From contig CM053142.1 in the NCBI GenBank assembly GCA_028571685.1, forward strand, positions 197,958,796 through 198,022,795: DNA of 64,000 nt. The letters are read 5' to 3'. Origin of the DNA: Heterohyrax brucei. Its lineage: Eukaryota > Chordata > Mammalia > Hyracoidea > Procaviidae. Shown piece by piece: positions 44,668 through 54,869 of this stretch. Below the pieces are notes generated by a model. The model was not told the origin of the DNA, searched no databases, and was given only the letters and a program-made list of their open reading frames with translations. How positions within the stretch are numbered: position 1 is the first letter of the stretch; each line of letters starts with the position of its first letter. A program made the position numbers and the translations under genes.

Positions 44668-45192
44668 TGTGGTGGTCAGGATTTTATCAACTTGGCTACT
44701 CCGTATTTGGCTGCTGTATTAAGTGGCAGGGTGGGGTCTGTGGTGGCTTCCCGCCCCTCAGCTCTCATCTCTGGACCTCCCCCTACTACTGCTAGTCTGC
44801 TCACATAGCCGGGAGCTCCTGCTCTCTTCTTCCAGCATCTGGTTCCCAGACTTGAACTAGCAGCTGTTGGATTCATCAGTCCTTACAGTGGGCACTTGAG
44901 CTGACCTGCCAATTGTGGGTTCGCCAGCCTCTGCCGCTCTGTCTCGCTGCCAGCTTGGGATCCACCAACCTGCACAACTAGTGATCTAGAACTCTGGTCT
45001 CTGACCTGCTGACTTTGGGTTCCTCAGCTTCCGCAGCCACGTGAGGCTTGTGCCAGGACTTGGGACATTCTGCTTCTGTGATTGCGTGAGCTGTTTCCTA
45101 TACCTGTATCCATCTATCTGTATATTATTAATCTTTCCTTGTACCTACACGTGTTACTCGTTTTGCTTCCCTAGAAAACCCGGTCTAAGACA
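44668..45192 (+). mobile_element. MaLR-like solo LTR with TG...CA ends and a 5-bp duplication, inserted in RTE
   Basis: It starts 'tgtggtggtcaggattttat' and ends 'cccggtctaagaca'. The flanks are 'attaa' (44663-44667) and 'attac' (45193-45197), and RTE continues on both sides. The TG/CA termini and 5-bp duplication are those of ERVL/MaLR integration. The length is 525 bp. Confidence 0.85.
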
Positions 45193-45357
45193 ATTACGAG
45201 TCTTCCTTGTAGGTGTATGGATAGTATCCTATCACTGACAGTGTTATGCTGCAGGATAGACCTTGTGATGTTCTGACAACAAGTGCAATGCCATTCCTCT
45301 TCAAGTTGTACTCATGGCATAGGAGATCACATGATCGTCTGATTCCAAGTGGCTAAT
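45193..45357 (-). mobile_element. Nested full-length RTE, segment 3 (endonuclease)
   Basis: Antisense RTE: 'gagtcttccttgtaggtgta', 'tagtatcctatcactgacag', 'gcaatgccattcctcttcaa' and 'gattccaagtggctaat'. It is cut at 'ctaat' by the next LTR. Confidence 0.88.
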
Positions 45358-45871
45358 TGTCATGGATTGAATTGTGTTCCACAAAAAAAATCTGTGTAGC
45401 AATTTAGCTAGGCTTTGATTCTTGGTCTTATAGGATGTCCTTCATGTTGTAAATCATGCCTCTATCATGTCAGTGAGGGAGGATTGGCTGCAGTTGTGTT
45501 GATGGGGCGGGACTCAGTGTGTAACTCTGTTTTGTCCCTCAAGGCAGTCTCTTGAGATATAAAGGAAAGAAGCTAGCAGAGAGATTTGGGATCTCAAACC
45601 AGCAAGAAGCTCTGCTGGAAGCTGAGCGTGTTCTTGGAAAGGACCAGGGTCCCTGAGCCTCAGAAGCCACCAGTCCAGGGGAAGACTGACAAAAAGGAGC
45701 TTCCTCCAGAGCCAGCAGAAAAACACACCCTGCCCTCCGTGCCCCCCCTCCCCCCGCCAGAGCTGACACCCTCAATTCGGACTTTTAGCCTATTGGACTG
45801 TGACAAATAAAATTTCTCTTTTTAAAGCCATCCAGTTGTGGTATTTCTGTTAAACACTAGATATGAAAACA
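45358..45871 (+). mobile_element. MaLR solo LTR with an exact 5-bp target duplication, inserted in RTE
   Basis: The 514-bp LTR starts 'tgtcatggattgaattgtgt' and ends 'gaaaaca'. The perfect duplication 'ctaat' lies at 45353-45357 and 45872-45876. Inside are 'gatataaaggaaagaagct' and, near the 3' end, the polyadenylation signal 'aaataaaatttctc'. This copy defines the family for the LTRs at 32913, 33773, 36474, 51287 and 53761. Confidence 0.92.
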
Positions 45872-45911
45872 CTAATACCAGTGCATTTCAGCTCATTAAT
45901 GCCTATGATAT
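45872..45911 (-). mobile_element. Nested full-length RTE, segment 4
   Basis: Only 40 bases of RTE remain between two LTR insertions: 'ctaataccagtgcatttcag' then 'ctcattaatgcctatgatat'. In uninterrupted RTE copies these positions are contiguous with segments 3 and 5. Confidence 0.88.
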
Positions 45912-46388
45912 CATCTTAAGCTGGGTTCTCTAGAGCACAAAACCAGCCAAGTGTATACACAGAGAGAGAGATTTGCATCAAGGAAATAGTTCAGACCACT
46001 GTAGAGGCTGGAACTTATCAGGTCTGTGGATCAGGATGGAGGCGTCTCTCAATTCAGGTAGCCATACAGGCTGGCAAACCCAAGAATGGCAGGCAGGAGA
46101 GCAGGGCTCCTGTTCTCAGGCTGTGAAGACTGATGAATTCCAAGGTTCACAGATAAGCTGAGAGTTCAAGTCCAAGGAGCCAGAGGTCAAACAAACACAA
46201 GGTAGTCACAGCATCCAGAACAAGCAAAGTGCAGAATGTATGCCTATATAGGGATGCAGGCCACACCTCCAAGGAAACTCCCTTTAAACCGATTGGCTAC
46301 TCACAGCAAATGCCATCATGAGAGTGGTCACACATAAACACTGAGAATCATGGCCCAGCCAAGCTGGCACACAGTCCTAACTGTCCCA
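45912..46388 (-). mobile_element. MaLR-like solo LTR, antisense, inserted in RTE
   Basis: This is the reverse of the 44668 family: 'cttaagctgggttctctaga' at the left and 'aagctggcacacagtcctaa' at the right. A TATA-like 'tgcctatatagggatgca' and 'ctccaaggaaactcccttta' lie inside. RTE continues on both sides. The termini are mutated, so the duplication is not clear. Confidence 0.8.
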
Positions 46389-46666
46389 GACTTCAACATT
46401 TGTTCCATTTCGGGACGATTTTCAGTTTTCATAGATTTGTGCTTCATACGTTTCATATTCTGATCATTGATGGACATGTGCAGTTCTTCTCATTTTGAGT
46501 CTCACCACATCAGGAAATGAAGACACTGACAACTTCACTCCATCCATGTCACTAAGGTCAGCTCTACTCCGAGGAGGCCACATGTCCTCAGTCATCAGAG
46601 CGCCTTCCAACCTGAGGGGCTCTTCTTCCAGCAGCTGCGCCCAACACAGCTTCAATGCTAGTCACG
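46389..46666 (-). mobile_element. Nested full-length RTE, segment 5 (5' region)
   Basis: Antisense RTE: 'catttgttccatttcgggac', 'cttctcattttgagtctcac', 'ctccatccatgtcactaagg' and 'tactccgaggaggccacatg'. Confidence 0.85.
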
Positions 46667-47156
46667 TGAAGTAGGCAGTTAGGACTAACTCCATTTCTTC
46701 ACCTGTTTCCCTGAAAAGTCCTGGCTTTCTAGCACTGCCTGGTCCAGAAATCACATGGTAACTTGTAGGAGCCATGGGAATAAAACTGTTGCAGCCTTTA
46801 CAGCAGCGTTTTCCTAGAATCATCAAAACAAGTGGAGGTGCTGGTAGACCACGACTGAGAGCCTCTGGACCCTGGTTCCAGATAAGTATCACCTCCGTAC
46901 CCCAGAGGCACAGACCTCACCCCTACCGCATTCCTGGTGCATAGCTCCTCACCAGACACCCCCAATTGCCCACATCCTTTCTTCCTTCACACCTAATGTT
47001 TACCCTCACCTACCCAATGTAGGCTCATTATTTGATTGGAGAAGCTCGACAGGCTCCGGTGACTCACTTCTGGCAAATAAACCTCTTGGTCATTTACTTT
47101 ACCCTGTCTCAGTACTGGCTTTGTGACAGGTGCCTGAACCCATGTTTTATGGTAAC
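46667..47156 (+). mobile_element. LTR-like insertion of another family, inside RTE
   Basis: This 490-bp segment starts 'tgaagtaggcagttaggact' and ends 'ttttatggtaaca'. Near the 3' end it carries a polyadenylation signal ('caaataaacctcttgg') followed by 'ctgtctcagtactggctttg', a layout like the R/U5 part of a gamma-type retroviral LTR. No clear duplication. No other copy occurs in the window. Confidence 0.5.
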
Positions 47157-47287
47157 AGTAAGGTTTTCACTGGCTAAAGCAGACCTCTGGGTCCCTCTTC
47201 CTATTTGTCTCAGTCTAGAAGCTCAGCTGTAACTTGTCCATCATGGGTGACCCTACTGGTATTTGAGTATCAGTGGCATAACCCACA
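47157..47287 (-). mobile_element. Nested full-length RTE, segment 6 (5' UTR)
   Basis: Antisense RTE 5' sequence: 'aaggttttcactggctaaag', 'tctagaagctcagctgtaac', 'catgggtgaccctactggta' and 'gagtatcagtggcataa'. Confidence 0.85.
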
Positions 47288-47343
47288 CATCCGTCAGTCT
47301 GTCATCCTGCAGGGGCTTGAGTGTTGCTGTGATGTTGGAAGCC
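47288..47343 (+). mobile_element. Inverted 5' tip of the nested RTE
   Basis: The outermost bases of the RTE appear in the opposite orientation: 'ccgtcagtctgtcatcctgc' then 'aggggcttgagtgttgctgt' and 'gatgttggaagc'. In the colinear copy these bases (about 28750-28800) directly precede the 'tatgcc' at which segment 6 stops. So the tip is flipped without loss, as in a very short 5' inversion. Confidence 0.75.
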
Positions 47344-48079
47344 TAAGATTGGAATCTGCACCCCCAAAGGCCACAGTGCCCCATGGGTAGAGAGCCACCA
47401 GGTTGTGGAGGATGCAAGAGGCTCCCTTTTTGGCCTTGATCCACCTTCCGAGTATGTGATGAGCACTGACTCTGTCCACACTCACGGTCCTGGACCTGGA
47501 GCCGCTGAGGTGGGTGCCACCAGGCAGACCTCCTGGGACTTGCAGTCTGTGCTTGTACTGCTCACAATAGTTCAGGCACCAGGAGAGGGCTCAGCACAGA
47601 CCTACCAAGTCCTCTAGACACACCCAGGGGTCCTGGCCTGGTAACTAGCTGCTCATCTTTCCCACCCAAAATGCTCCACAGAGGAATGAAGCCAGGTAAG
47701 TGCCAGAACAATGTCATTCCTGGAGAGGCCAGAGGTCAACCACCGAAGATGGAACCGGGAGACCAGGAAGTATGGGCGGCAGCTGCTGTTTGTGCAGCTG
47801 CGGATCTGTCGGCCCACACGCTGGGCACATGTCCACCAGTGACGTGGCTTCAGGCAGTGGTCCCTCCTCTCCTCTGAGAATCTTGTCTTTCCAGTTCAGC
47901 TCAGGGCCTAGCAATTGTGAGGACTCAATCAGACTGCTCCATGAGAGCTTAATGAGTGCTTATTTCCCTTGTTCTGCACATAATATAACCGTGCCCACAA
48001 CAGGGAGGGCCCCACCCTCGGGGAGTATGATTTCTAATAGGGGACGGTGACCACAAACCAACCAATGCCAGAGAGTAAC
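47344..48079. other. No recognised feature
   Basis: Intergenic sequence beyond the RTE nest with no supported gene or repeat. Confidence 0.4.
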
Positions 48080-48365
48080 TGCATCGGTAAAGGCAGAGCT
48101 GGAAGATGACGTGCTCGTCCGTGGAGTCTCTTAAATCAGGTGCCATTCAGATTTGAAAGAGGCGATACAGCGAGGCGGACAGACGTCTGGGGAAGAGCAT
48201 CCAGGCAGAGGGAACAGATAGTGCAAGGGCCTGAAGTCAGGCATCAAGGAGGACACTGGGACCGAGGGAGGAGGCCAGGAAGGAGGACGACAAGAGCCAG
48301 ACAACTTGGGCCTTGCTCGTATCATTGTCAGGACTCTGGCCTGGACTCCGCAGGAAATGGGAAAG
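48080..48365 (+). repeat. Old mammal-wide interspersed repeat, family not assigned
   Basis: 'tctggggaagagcatccagg', 'cagagggaacagatagtgca' and 'agggcctgaagtcaggcatc' are a well-known mammal-wide repeat motif series. I cannot name the family from memory with confidence. Strongly diverged. Confidence 0.45.
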
Positions 48366-48404
48366 GGACGTGCGGCACAACAGCTTAGTTTTCATACAGC
48401 CTTT

Positions 48405-49330
48405 CGCCGTGGTATTATAGCTCCCACCAAATGACTGGGTGGGACTATACATGTAAGATGCTATGGCCCAGCAAGGGGATTGGACAGCTTGCTAAGCAGG
48501 CAAAGGAAGTGCATGAAACTCCTGTGTGCGGGGTGGGAGGATGCAAGTAAGGTCTAAGGAAACTTAAGAACTGGGTTCGTCAGCTTTTCCACCCTGCCAG
48601 CCTTGAAAGAGAGCCAGTTGCAAAGCTGAGAGGGAATCTCACTACCACCAAAAAGAAGAGACAGGAGCAGAGTGCATCCTTTGGGGCCAGGCAGGGTACC
48701 TGTGGTAAAAGCCTCCCTGACCCGGGAGGCGGAGAGTTGCCAACACCAGAGAAGGTGTAAGTTGGTAAGATGTGGCAGCAGAGAAATGGTGGTAGCAGAA
48801 CTAGGAGACTGGCACAAGACTGTGCAATGGGCTTGTTGGTCCAAGAAGCCAGGCAGTCACAGCATGTGTGCTGACTCATAGAGTGAGAGAGCTGAACACT
48901 TTCAGGCAGGAGGCTTCCCGGTGGAGTGGGGTGCCTCTGGGCACTTGCTAGTGGAGTGAGGCATGCTGACCCACAGAGTGAGACAGCACAGAGTCTCTGG
49001 GCCAAAGCTTGCTAGGTGAGTGAGGTATCCTCATTTAATTATTGGCAGAACTAAACAATTTCGTAATACTTGCCCAAGCAGGGCACAAGCTGGGTTGATG
49101 GGACAAAGGGCCAAGGTTCAGAGAAAGTCCTGGATGCAGGCACAACTGAGAAGAGGCTGATCTAATCAAAGAAATGGACCCTGGATTGTAACTTGTGACT
49201 TCTTTAATAAACCCTGTTAAGCACAGTTTGTGGGTCCTCTGTGGCCACTGTAATGAATTATCAAAACCAGCAGAGGAGAAGAGTACCATGTAAGGGACAG
49301 CTGATACCAGAAAATGCTGGAGAGAGGAGG
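48405..49330 (+). mobile_element. ERVL-like LTR with primer-site remnant
   Basis: A long LTR-like unit: 'tgactgggtgggactataca' at the left, a polyadenylation signal 'tttaataaaccctgtt' at about 49200, 'gggtcctctgtggccactgt', then 'gggacag' and a degenerate leucine-type primer site from 49302. Related 3' ends occur at 3.9-4.2 kb and 54.1 kb, and a related 5' part at 0.97 kb. Confidence 0.55.
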
Positions 49331-50060
49331 TATGTCTGAACTCTGCTTCACAGGAATCAGCTTTGAGTTGACAGTGATGTCAATTCACATTCCCTCTTGT
49401 GACGTTATGGGAGGTCAGACGCTTACACCGTTCCATTTTCAGTTGGTGTCAGGAACGGGATTCACTGCAATGGTTCCAGACTCGTGGAAGAATGGGACTT
49501 CATAAGAGAACGATGAAGCCGTGGAAATGAAACTTTTGATTCATGCTGGGTTACTTTGGTTGTCACCTGCAAAAACCCAAAGGAAAGTAAGTGAGGTTGT
49601 GCTGTAGCTGGTGGGACAAAAGCCCCACAAGGAGCGGCCTGGGGCAAAAGTCAGGCTGGGTAAATAAGATGATTGGTAGGGTAAGAAGGCCTTCCGATTC
49701 TACTCAGCCAGGGGCCAATGCCATATGCATACGAACGGAAAGACAGTCAAGGTGTGAAGTGCAAGCGAAAACTGAGTATTTTAAAAAGGGTTATTTATTA
49801 GTTTATCTAAATGCACTATGAATATTGAATGTGTCCTCTACTTCGTGTTGTAAAACAGATCAAAATGTACAACAGAAATGAATATTTGGTATTATACATT
49901 ACAGAGATCTTATAGCTCCACCTTCAGCCAACACGTGATTGGATATGATAAAAGAAGAGCCAGGATTTGCCCATAAGAAGTACAGGCTGTTTGCTTCAAT
50001 CCAGTAACCCTGTGCACACAGTACTAGGGGTCAGGCTGAAAAACTGAGCCCCATCCAGAA
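49331..50060. other. No clear feature; possible decayed ERVL leader
   Basis: It follows the LTR and primer site. A second 'tggtgtcaggaacgggattc' at 49444 resembles another leucine-type primer site. No gag or pol motif is visible. Confidence 0.35.
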
Positions 50061-50061
50061 C

Positions 50062-50215
50062 CTTCCACCCACCGCCATCAAGTCAACTCCAACTCATGGC
50101 AACCCTATAAGTCAGAATAGAACTACCCCATAGAGTTTCCAAAGACTGCCTGGTAGACTTAAACTGCCAATCTCTGGGTTAGCAGATGTAGCCTTGAACT
50201 ACTATGTGACCAGTG
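50062..50215 (-). mobile_element. AfroSINE
   Basis: Antisense copy: 'gccatcaagtcaactccaac', 'ataagtcagaatagaactac', 'gtttccaaagactgcctggt' and 'ggttagcagatgtagccttg'. Confidence 0.9.
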
Positions 50216-50254
50216 TTTTCCTCAGAACCTTTGGAGTCAGAAAATTTGCCTTCA

Positions 50255-50716
50255 AAGGACATGCACACTTGGCTGGGTGATGATTCTCTATTTATTATGT
50301 TGTTTGGTGGCTACAGAATGGTGTGATCACCTCCATGATGAGATTTGCCACGAGCAGCCAATCAGTCAAAAGAGTTTCCTGGGAGATTTGACCTGCATCC
50401 AATATAGGTGGACTTTCAGGCAAAGCTCACTGGCTTTTGCTCAGTCTGGATCCTGCAGCCGGCTCCTCATCTGACCCCTCATCTGACCACCAGTTCTTGG
50501 TAGCTGAGCTAGCAATTCACCTGCCAATCTTGGGATTCGTAAAACTTCTAAGGCAGCAATCTGCTGTCCAGCCTGCCAATCCTGGGTTTACCAGCTGCTA
50601 AAGTGACATGAGTCAACAGAGGACTCCAGTCTGACCCACAGACTTGGGATTTTCCAGTCTCTACAATCACATGACCCATTTCATCAATACAAATCCCCTA
50701 CTCTTTCTGTGTATAT
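50255..50716 (+). mobile_element. MaLR-like LTR, 3' end cut by an RTE
   Basis: Same family as 26499-27150: 'gtgatcacctccatgatgag', 'gccaatcagtcaaaagagtt', 'tgacctgcatccaatatagg', 'ctggatcctgcagccggctc' and 'cacagacttgggattttcca'. The last bases are replaced by the RTE. Confidence 0.8.
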
Positions 50717-51286
50717 GTTGTTGTTAATGTTAGGTGCTGTTGAGTCACATACAACTCCTAGAGACCCTATGCACGACAGAATGAAACACTGCAGAGTCCT
50801 GTGTTATGCCCATAATTGTTGGTATGCTTGAGCCCATTGTTGCAGACACTGTGTCACTCCATCTCATCGGGGTCTTCCTCTTTTTCCCTGACCCTCTACC
50901 AAGCATGATGTCTTTCTCCAGGGACTGATCCCTTCTGACAACATGTCCAAAGTATGTAATACATAGTCTTGCCATACTCGCTTCTAAGGAGCATTCTGGT
51001 TGTACTTCTTCCAAGACAGATCTGTTCGCTTTTTTGGCAGTCCCCAGTATATTAAAAAATATTCTCCAACACTCCAATTCAATGGCATCAGTTCTTCTTC
51101 TATCTTCCTGTTCATTGTCCAGCTTTCACATGCATGTGATAGGACTGAAAATACCATGGTTTGGGTCAGACATACCTTAGTCTTCAAAGTGATATCTTTG
51201 ATTTCAATACTTTAAATAAGTGTTTTGCAGCATATTTTCCCAACACATCTTTTGGGTTTTATTCACGGCTGCTTCCATGGGTACTG
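50717..51286 (-). mobile_element. RTE LINE 3' fragment
   Basis: Antisense from a (tgt)n tail and 'ggtgctgttgagtcacatac' through 'gggtcttcctctttttccct', 'catgatgtctttctccaggg', 'gaaaataccatggtttgggt' to 'ggctgcttccatgggta'. 5'-truncated but relatively well kept. Confidence 0.92.
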
Positions 51287-51765
51287 CTTTAGTCATCTGT
51301 TACTGCTCTAACAGAAATACCATGAGTGGATGGCTTCTAAAACAGCAATTTTATTTTGTCACAGTCCCGTAGGCTAAAAGTCCAAATCTAAGGTGTCAGC
51401 TCCAGCAGAAGGCTTTCTCTACTAGCACTGGAGGATAGTCCTTGTGGTCAATCTTCCCCTGGACTGGAAGCTTCTGAGGCTCAGACACCCTGGTCATTTG
51501 CAAAGGACATGCTCAGCCCCCAGGACTGCTTTTTGGTGGTATGAGGGCCCCAAGTGTCTCTGGTAGCTTCTCTCCTTTGTTCTTCAAGAGACCATCTCAA
51601 GGCACAAAACGAACTTATTCTACCAACACACCTGTTCCCCATCCACCCTCATTAGCATCATAGAGGCAGGAATTCTAACATGGAGGAACATCACAAAATA
51701 CCAGCAATTATAGCCCAAGCCAAATTGATACAGATTTTCCAGGGAACTCAATTCAATCCATGACA
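51287..51765 (-). mobile_element. MaLR LTR, antisense
   Basis: Reverse of the 45358 family: 'gctttagtcatctgttactg', 'caatcttcccctggactgga', 'caccctcattagcatcatag' and 'ggaactcaattcaatccatg'. Internal sequence follows on its right, so this is the 3' LTR of a minus-strand MaLR. Confidence 0.85.
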
Positions 51766-52383
51766 TCCCACCATTTGTTCTCTAAATGATCACATCTTTG
51801 CAACATGTAAAATACATTCATCCCATCATAGCAAATGTCTTAAAGTCCAAGTCCAAAATCCAGAGATTCTTTTTCAGCTGTAAAATCTACAACACAAGTT
51901 ATCTGCTTCTAAAATACAGTGACACAACAAACAGGCACTAGTTAGACATTTCCATCACAAATGGGAGAAATTACAGGGAAAGAAGGCGTCTAACAGGTAC
52001 CAAGCAAATTATCAGAACACATTACATTAGCTCTCAAGGCTTTGAAAGGAATTTTCCATTCTCTGAGACAATTTACACAACAGCCTTGCCCTCCAGACGC
52101 TACGTATATCAGCCACCCTCTCCAGATTTGGAGTGGAAGCCCCCAACCCTGTACTATAGGTCTGCCTTCCAGGCCCACTGGGACAGCAACTCTGGCTCCC
52201 TCGGCTTCGGGCACCCAATTTTCCTAGTGCACATGAGTGTCAACTCCACAATTAGAAACATCAGGGGCCACAGCTCCACTCTTTCAAGCCCATGAGGTCA
52301 CAGCCATACCTTTGAGACTGAGGTGGTTCAGCTTCTCGTGCTCAGCTTCTGCTTTCTATGGCCCCACGGCCCAGGCCTATCTC
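51766..52383 (-). mobile_element. MaLR internal region, truncated
   Basis: Antisense MaLR internal sequence such as 'gtcttaaagtccaagtccaa', 'tctaacaggtaccaagcaaa' and 'ttagctctcaaggctttgaa'. It matches the shortened internal region at 33480-33560 in reverse. It ends abruptly at an RTE, and the 5' LTR is absent. Confidence 0.75.
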
Positions 52384-52775
52384 TTAAGGAATCTATACAC
52401 AGACCAAGAAGCAGTCATTTAAACAGAACAAGGGGATGCTGTGTGGTATAAAGTCAGCAAAGTGAGCACCAGGGTTGTACACTTCACCACACATCCAATC
52501 TGTGGGCTGAGAAAATAATCTGCGAAGCTGAACCATACGAAGAAGGGAGCATCAGGATTGGAGGAGGACTCATTAACAACTCGTGTTACGCAGATGACAC
52601 AACCTTGCCAGCTGAGAGCAAAGAGGACTTGAGTCATTTACTGTTGAAGATTAAAGACTACAGTCCTCAGTATAGATTACACCTCAACTTAAAGAAAACA
52701 AAAATCTTTACAACTGGATCAGTAAGCAACATCATGATAAATGGGGGAAATATGGGAGTTGTCAAGGATTTCAGC
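52384..52775 (+). mobile_element. RTE LINE fragment A (RT C-terminal part)
   Basis: Plus-strand RTE from 'tctatacacagaccaagaag' through 'cgtgttacgcagatgacaca' (RT YADD-like position) to 'gttgtcaaggatttca'. The next element bases occur only at 53442, on the far side of an inverted RTE block. Confidence 0.88.
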
Positions 52776-53441
52776 AATAATTTCCTTGGTCCCACATCCT
52801 CTTCTGAATCCATCTTGAAATTCTGGCAGCTCCTTGTCAATATACTGCTGCAGCTGCTTTTGAGTGGTTTTCATCAAAATTCTACTTGCTGGTGACATTG
52901 TTTGATAATTTCTGCATTGGGTTGGATCCCTTTTCTTGGGTATGGGCATAAATTTAGACCTCTTCCAGCTGGTTGGCCAGGGAGCTGTCTTAGAAAGTTC
53001 CTTGGCATAGACAAGTTAGCACTTCCAGCACTGCAGCCACGTATAAACGGATGTTTGCAGCTGTGTCTTCTCATTTTCATTCATGCCACATCAGCAAATG
53101 AAGGTCCCCAAAGCTTGACTCCACCCATGTCATTGAGGTTGACACTACTTTGAGGTGACAGCACTTCCCCAGTTGTATTTCGAGCACCTTCCTACCTGAG
53201 GGGCCTGTCTTTCAGCACTGTACAGTGTTCCACTGTTATTCCTAAGATTTTCGCAGGCTGATTTTGTTCTGAAGTAGACCTTGAGGTCCTTCGTCCTAGT
53301 CTGTCACCCCGGAAGCTCAGCTACAAACTGTCCACCATGAGTGATCCTGCTGGTAGTTGAATACAGGTGACATAGCTTCCAGCATCACAACAACATGCAA
53401 GCCCAGCGGTATGACCAACTGACAGGCGTGTGGATCCACAA
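52776..53441 (-). mobile_element. RTE LINE block, inverted, 5' UTR plus part of RT with internal deletion
   Basis: The left part (52776-53045) is antisense RT sequence ('ttctggcagctccttgtcaa', 'cccttttcttgggtatgggc'). The right part (53046-53441) is antisense 5' end ('cggatgtttgcagctgtgtc', 'gcttccagcatcacaacaac', 'aactgacaggcgtgtgg'). The endonuclease region between them is missing. Confidence 0.85.
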
Positions 53442-53760
53442 TCAACATCACGGACACAGCAGGCAAGAAATCAAAAGCAGCAGCGTGGCGCTGGTCCAAT
53501 CTGCTGCAAAAGACTTCTTTGGAGTGTTAAAAAGCAAAAATGTCATTTTAAGGGCTCAGGCGCTCCTGACTCAAGCCATGGCATTTTCCCTTACCTCATA
53601 AACATGAGAAAGCTAGACAATGAATCAGGAAGACCAAAGAATGGGCATCTCTGAACTACCGTGCTGATGGCCAGTACTGTACACTGTGGACTGCCAGGAT
53701 GGACACATCTGTCCTAGAAGGACAGTCAGAATCCTCCCCAGCCGTGAGGCACTGTTACTT
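53442..53760 (+). mobile_element. RTE LINE fragment D, continuation of A
   Basis: It begins 'atccacaatcaacatcacgg', the bases that follow fragment A in intact RTE, then 'caatctgctgcaaaagactt' and 'aaagcaaaaatgtcatttta'. It ends near 'ggacagtcagaatcctcc'. Confidence 0.85.
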
Positions 53761-54050
53761 CCTGTCACTGACTGAACTGAGTCCCTGAAAATGTGTACAG
53801 CAATGCAGCTGGACCTTGATTCCCAGTGATGTGTGGTGATGCCATACACTGTAAACCCTGCCTCAGTGATGTTGACGAGGGAAGATGGGTGGTGGTTGTG
53901 CTGGTGAGCCAGGACTCAGTCGATTGTATTTTGCCTTGAGGCAATCCCTTGGGATATAAACAAAAGAGATGCAAGTAGATGTGGAGACCTCACACCACCA
54001 AGAAAGCAGTGCCCAGAGTAGAGTGTGTCCTTTGAATACCACCTGCCGGC
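53761..54050 (+). mobile_element. MaLR LTR, 3' truncated
   Basis: It begins 'tgtcactgactgaactgagt' and continues 'ggaccttgattcccagtgat', 'gtaaaccctgcctcagtgat', 'ttgggatataaacaaaagag' and 'agtgcccagagtagagtgtg', then is lost. Confidence 0.8.
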
Positions 54051-54089
54051 GGTATTCCCATTGCAGCAGTACCAGAGGACTCAAACACT

Positions 54090-54214
54090 TCCCCAATAAC
54101 CACTGTAACTCTAAGGACAGTTCATGAGTTTTCTGGAGCCACCACAATGACTGACCAAACCCAGCAGAGGAGTAGAGAGCGCAGCAGGAGGGACAGCTGG
54201 TGTCAGAAGTGGTA
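54090..54214 (+). mobile_element. ERVL-like LTR 3' end and leucine-type primer binding site
   Basis: 'gttttctggagccaccacaa', 'acccagcagaggagtagaga' and 'aggagggacagc' are followed by 'tggtgtcagaagtgg' at 54198-54212, the best-preserved leucine-tRNA-type primer site in the window. It supports placing this LTR family in ERVL. Confidence 0.65.
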
Positions 54215-54603
54215 AGGAGGTTGGAGGGCAGAGGGAAAGCCATCCTCTACTTCATAGCGGTCAGTCCGCGCTCTTGTGCTGGAAGCCACTCTCTTTTCCC
54301 CCTTGTGAATTTAGAGGAGATCAAATCAACTGCCAGGGACCTGGCCATTTTTCTCAGTACCCTGAGGTCCTCAGTGGGCATGGAAGTGCCAGCACCCAGG
54401 GGCCAGGGAAGACACTTCCTCGGTCTAGACCAGGGGTCTCAGAAACTTTTCCAGGCAAGAGCCAGATAGCATTTTTAGCTTTGGGGTCACACATCACAGC
54501 TTCCTTGCTGGTTTACTGCCCAAGTAAAATGAATGGGTGTGGGTACGTTCCATGTGACCTCTGTTGCCAGTTTTCATGGAGATGGCTCAGAATCCTGACA
54601 GCC
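54215..54603. other. No recognised feature, possibly decayed ERVL leader
   Basis: No gag-like frame or named repeat seen. Confidence 0.35.
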
Positions 54604-54845
54604 TGACCCTAACTGAGGAAACACAGCCTAGTCCCATACTATCTCCACGATGACGCCACATTTGAGTCCACTGTCGCGACACAGGGTCAGTCCACCTGAC
54701 CGAGGCCATCCTTCATTTTCGTTGACCCTGTACTGGACCAAACACGACATTCTATTCTAATGATGGACCTGTCCTGATGACGCGTCTCAAAAACGGAAGA
54801 CTGAACTTCCCTATCTTCGCTTCCAAGGAGCATTCTGGTTTTATT
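54604..54845 (-). mobile_element. RTE LINE 3' fragment, old
   Basis: Antisense: 'gttgaccctgtactggacca', 'cgacattctattctaatgat' and 'cttcgcttccaaggagcatt', with the terminal block decayed. It overlaps in element coordinates with the following plus-strand RTE, so it is a separate insertion. Confidence 0.7.
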
Positions 54846-54869
54846 TTAAACTGTCTCTAGTATTTCGAT

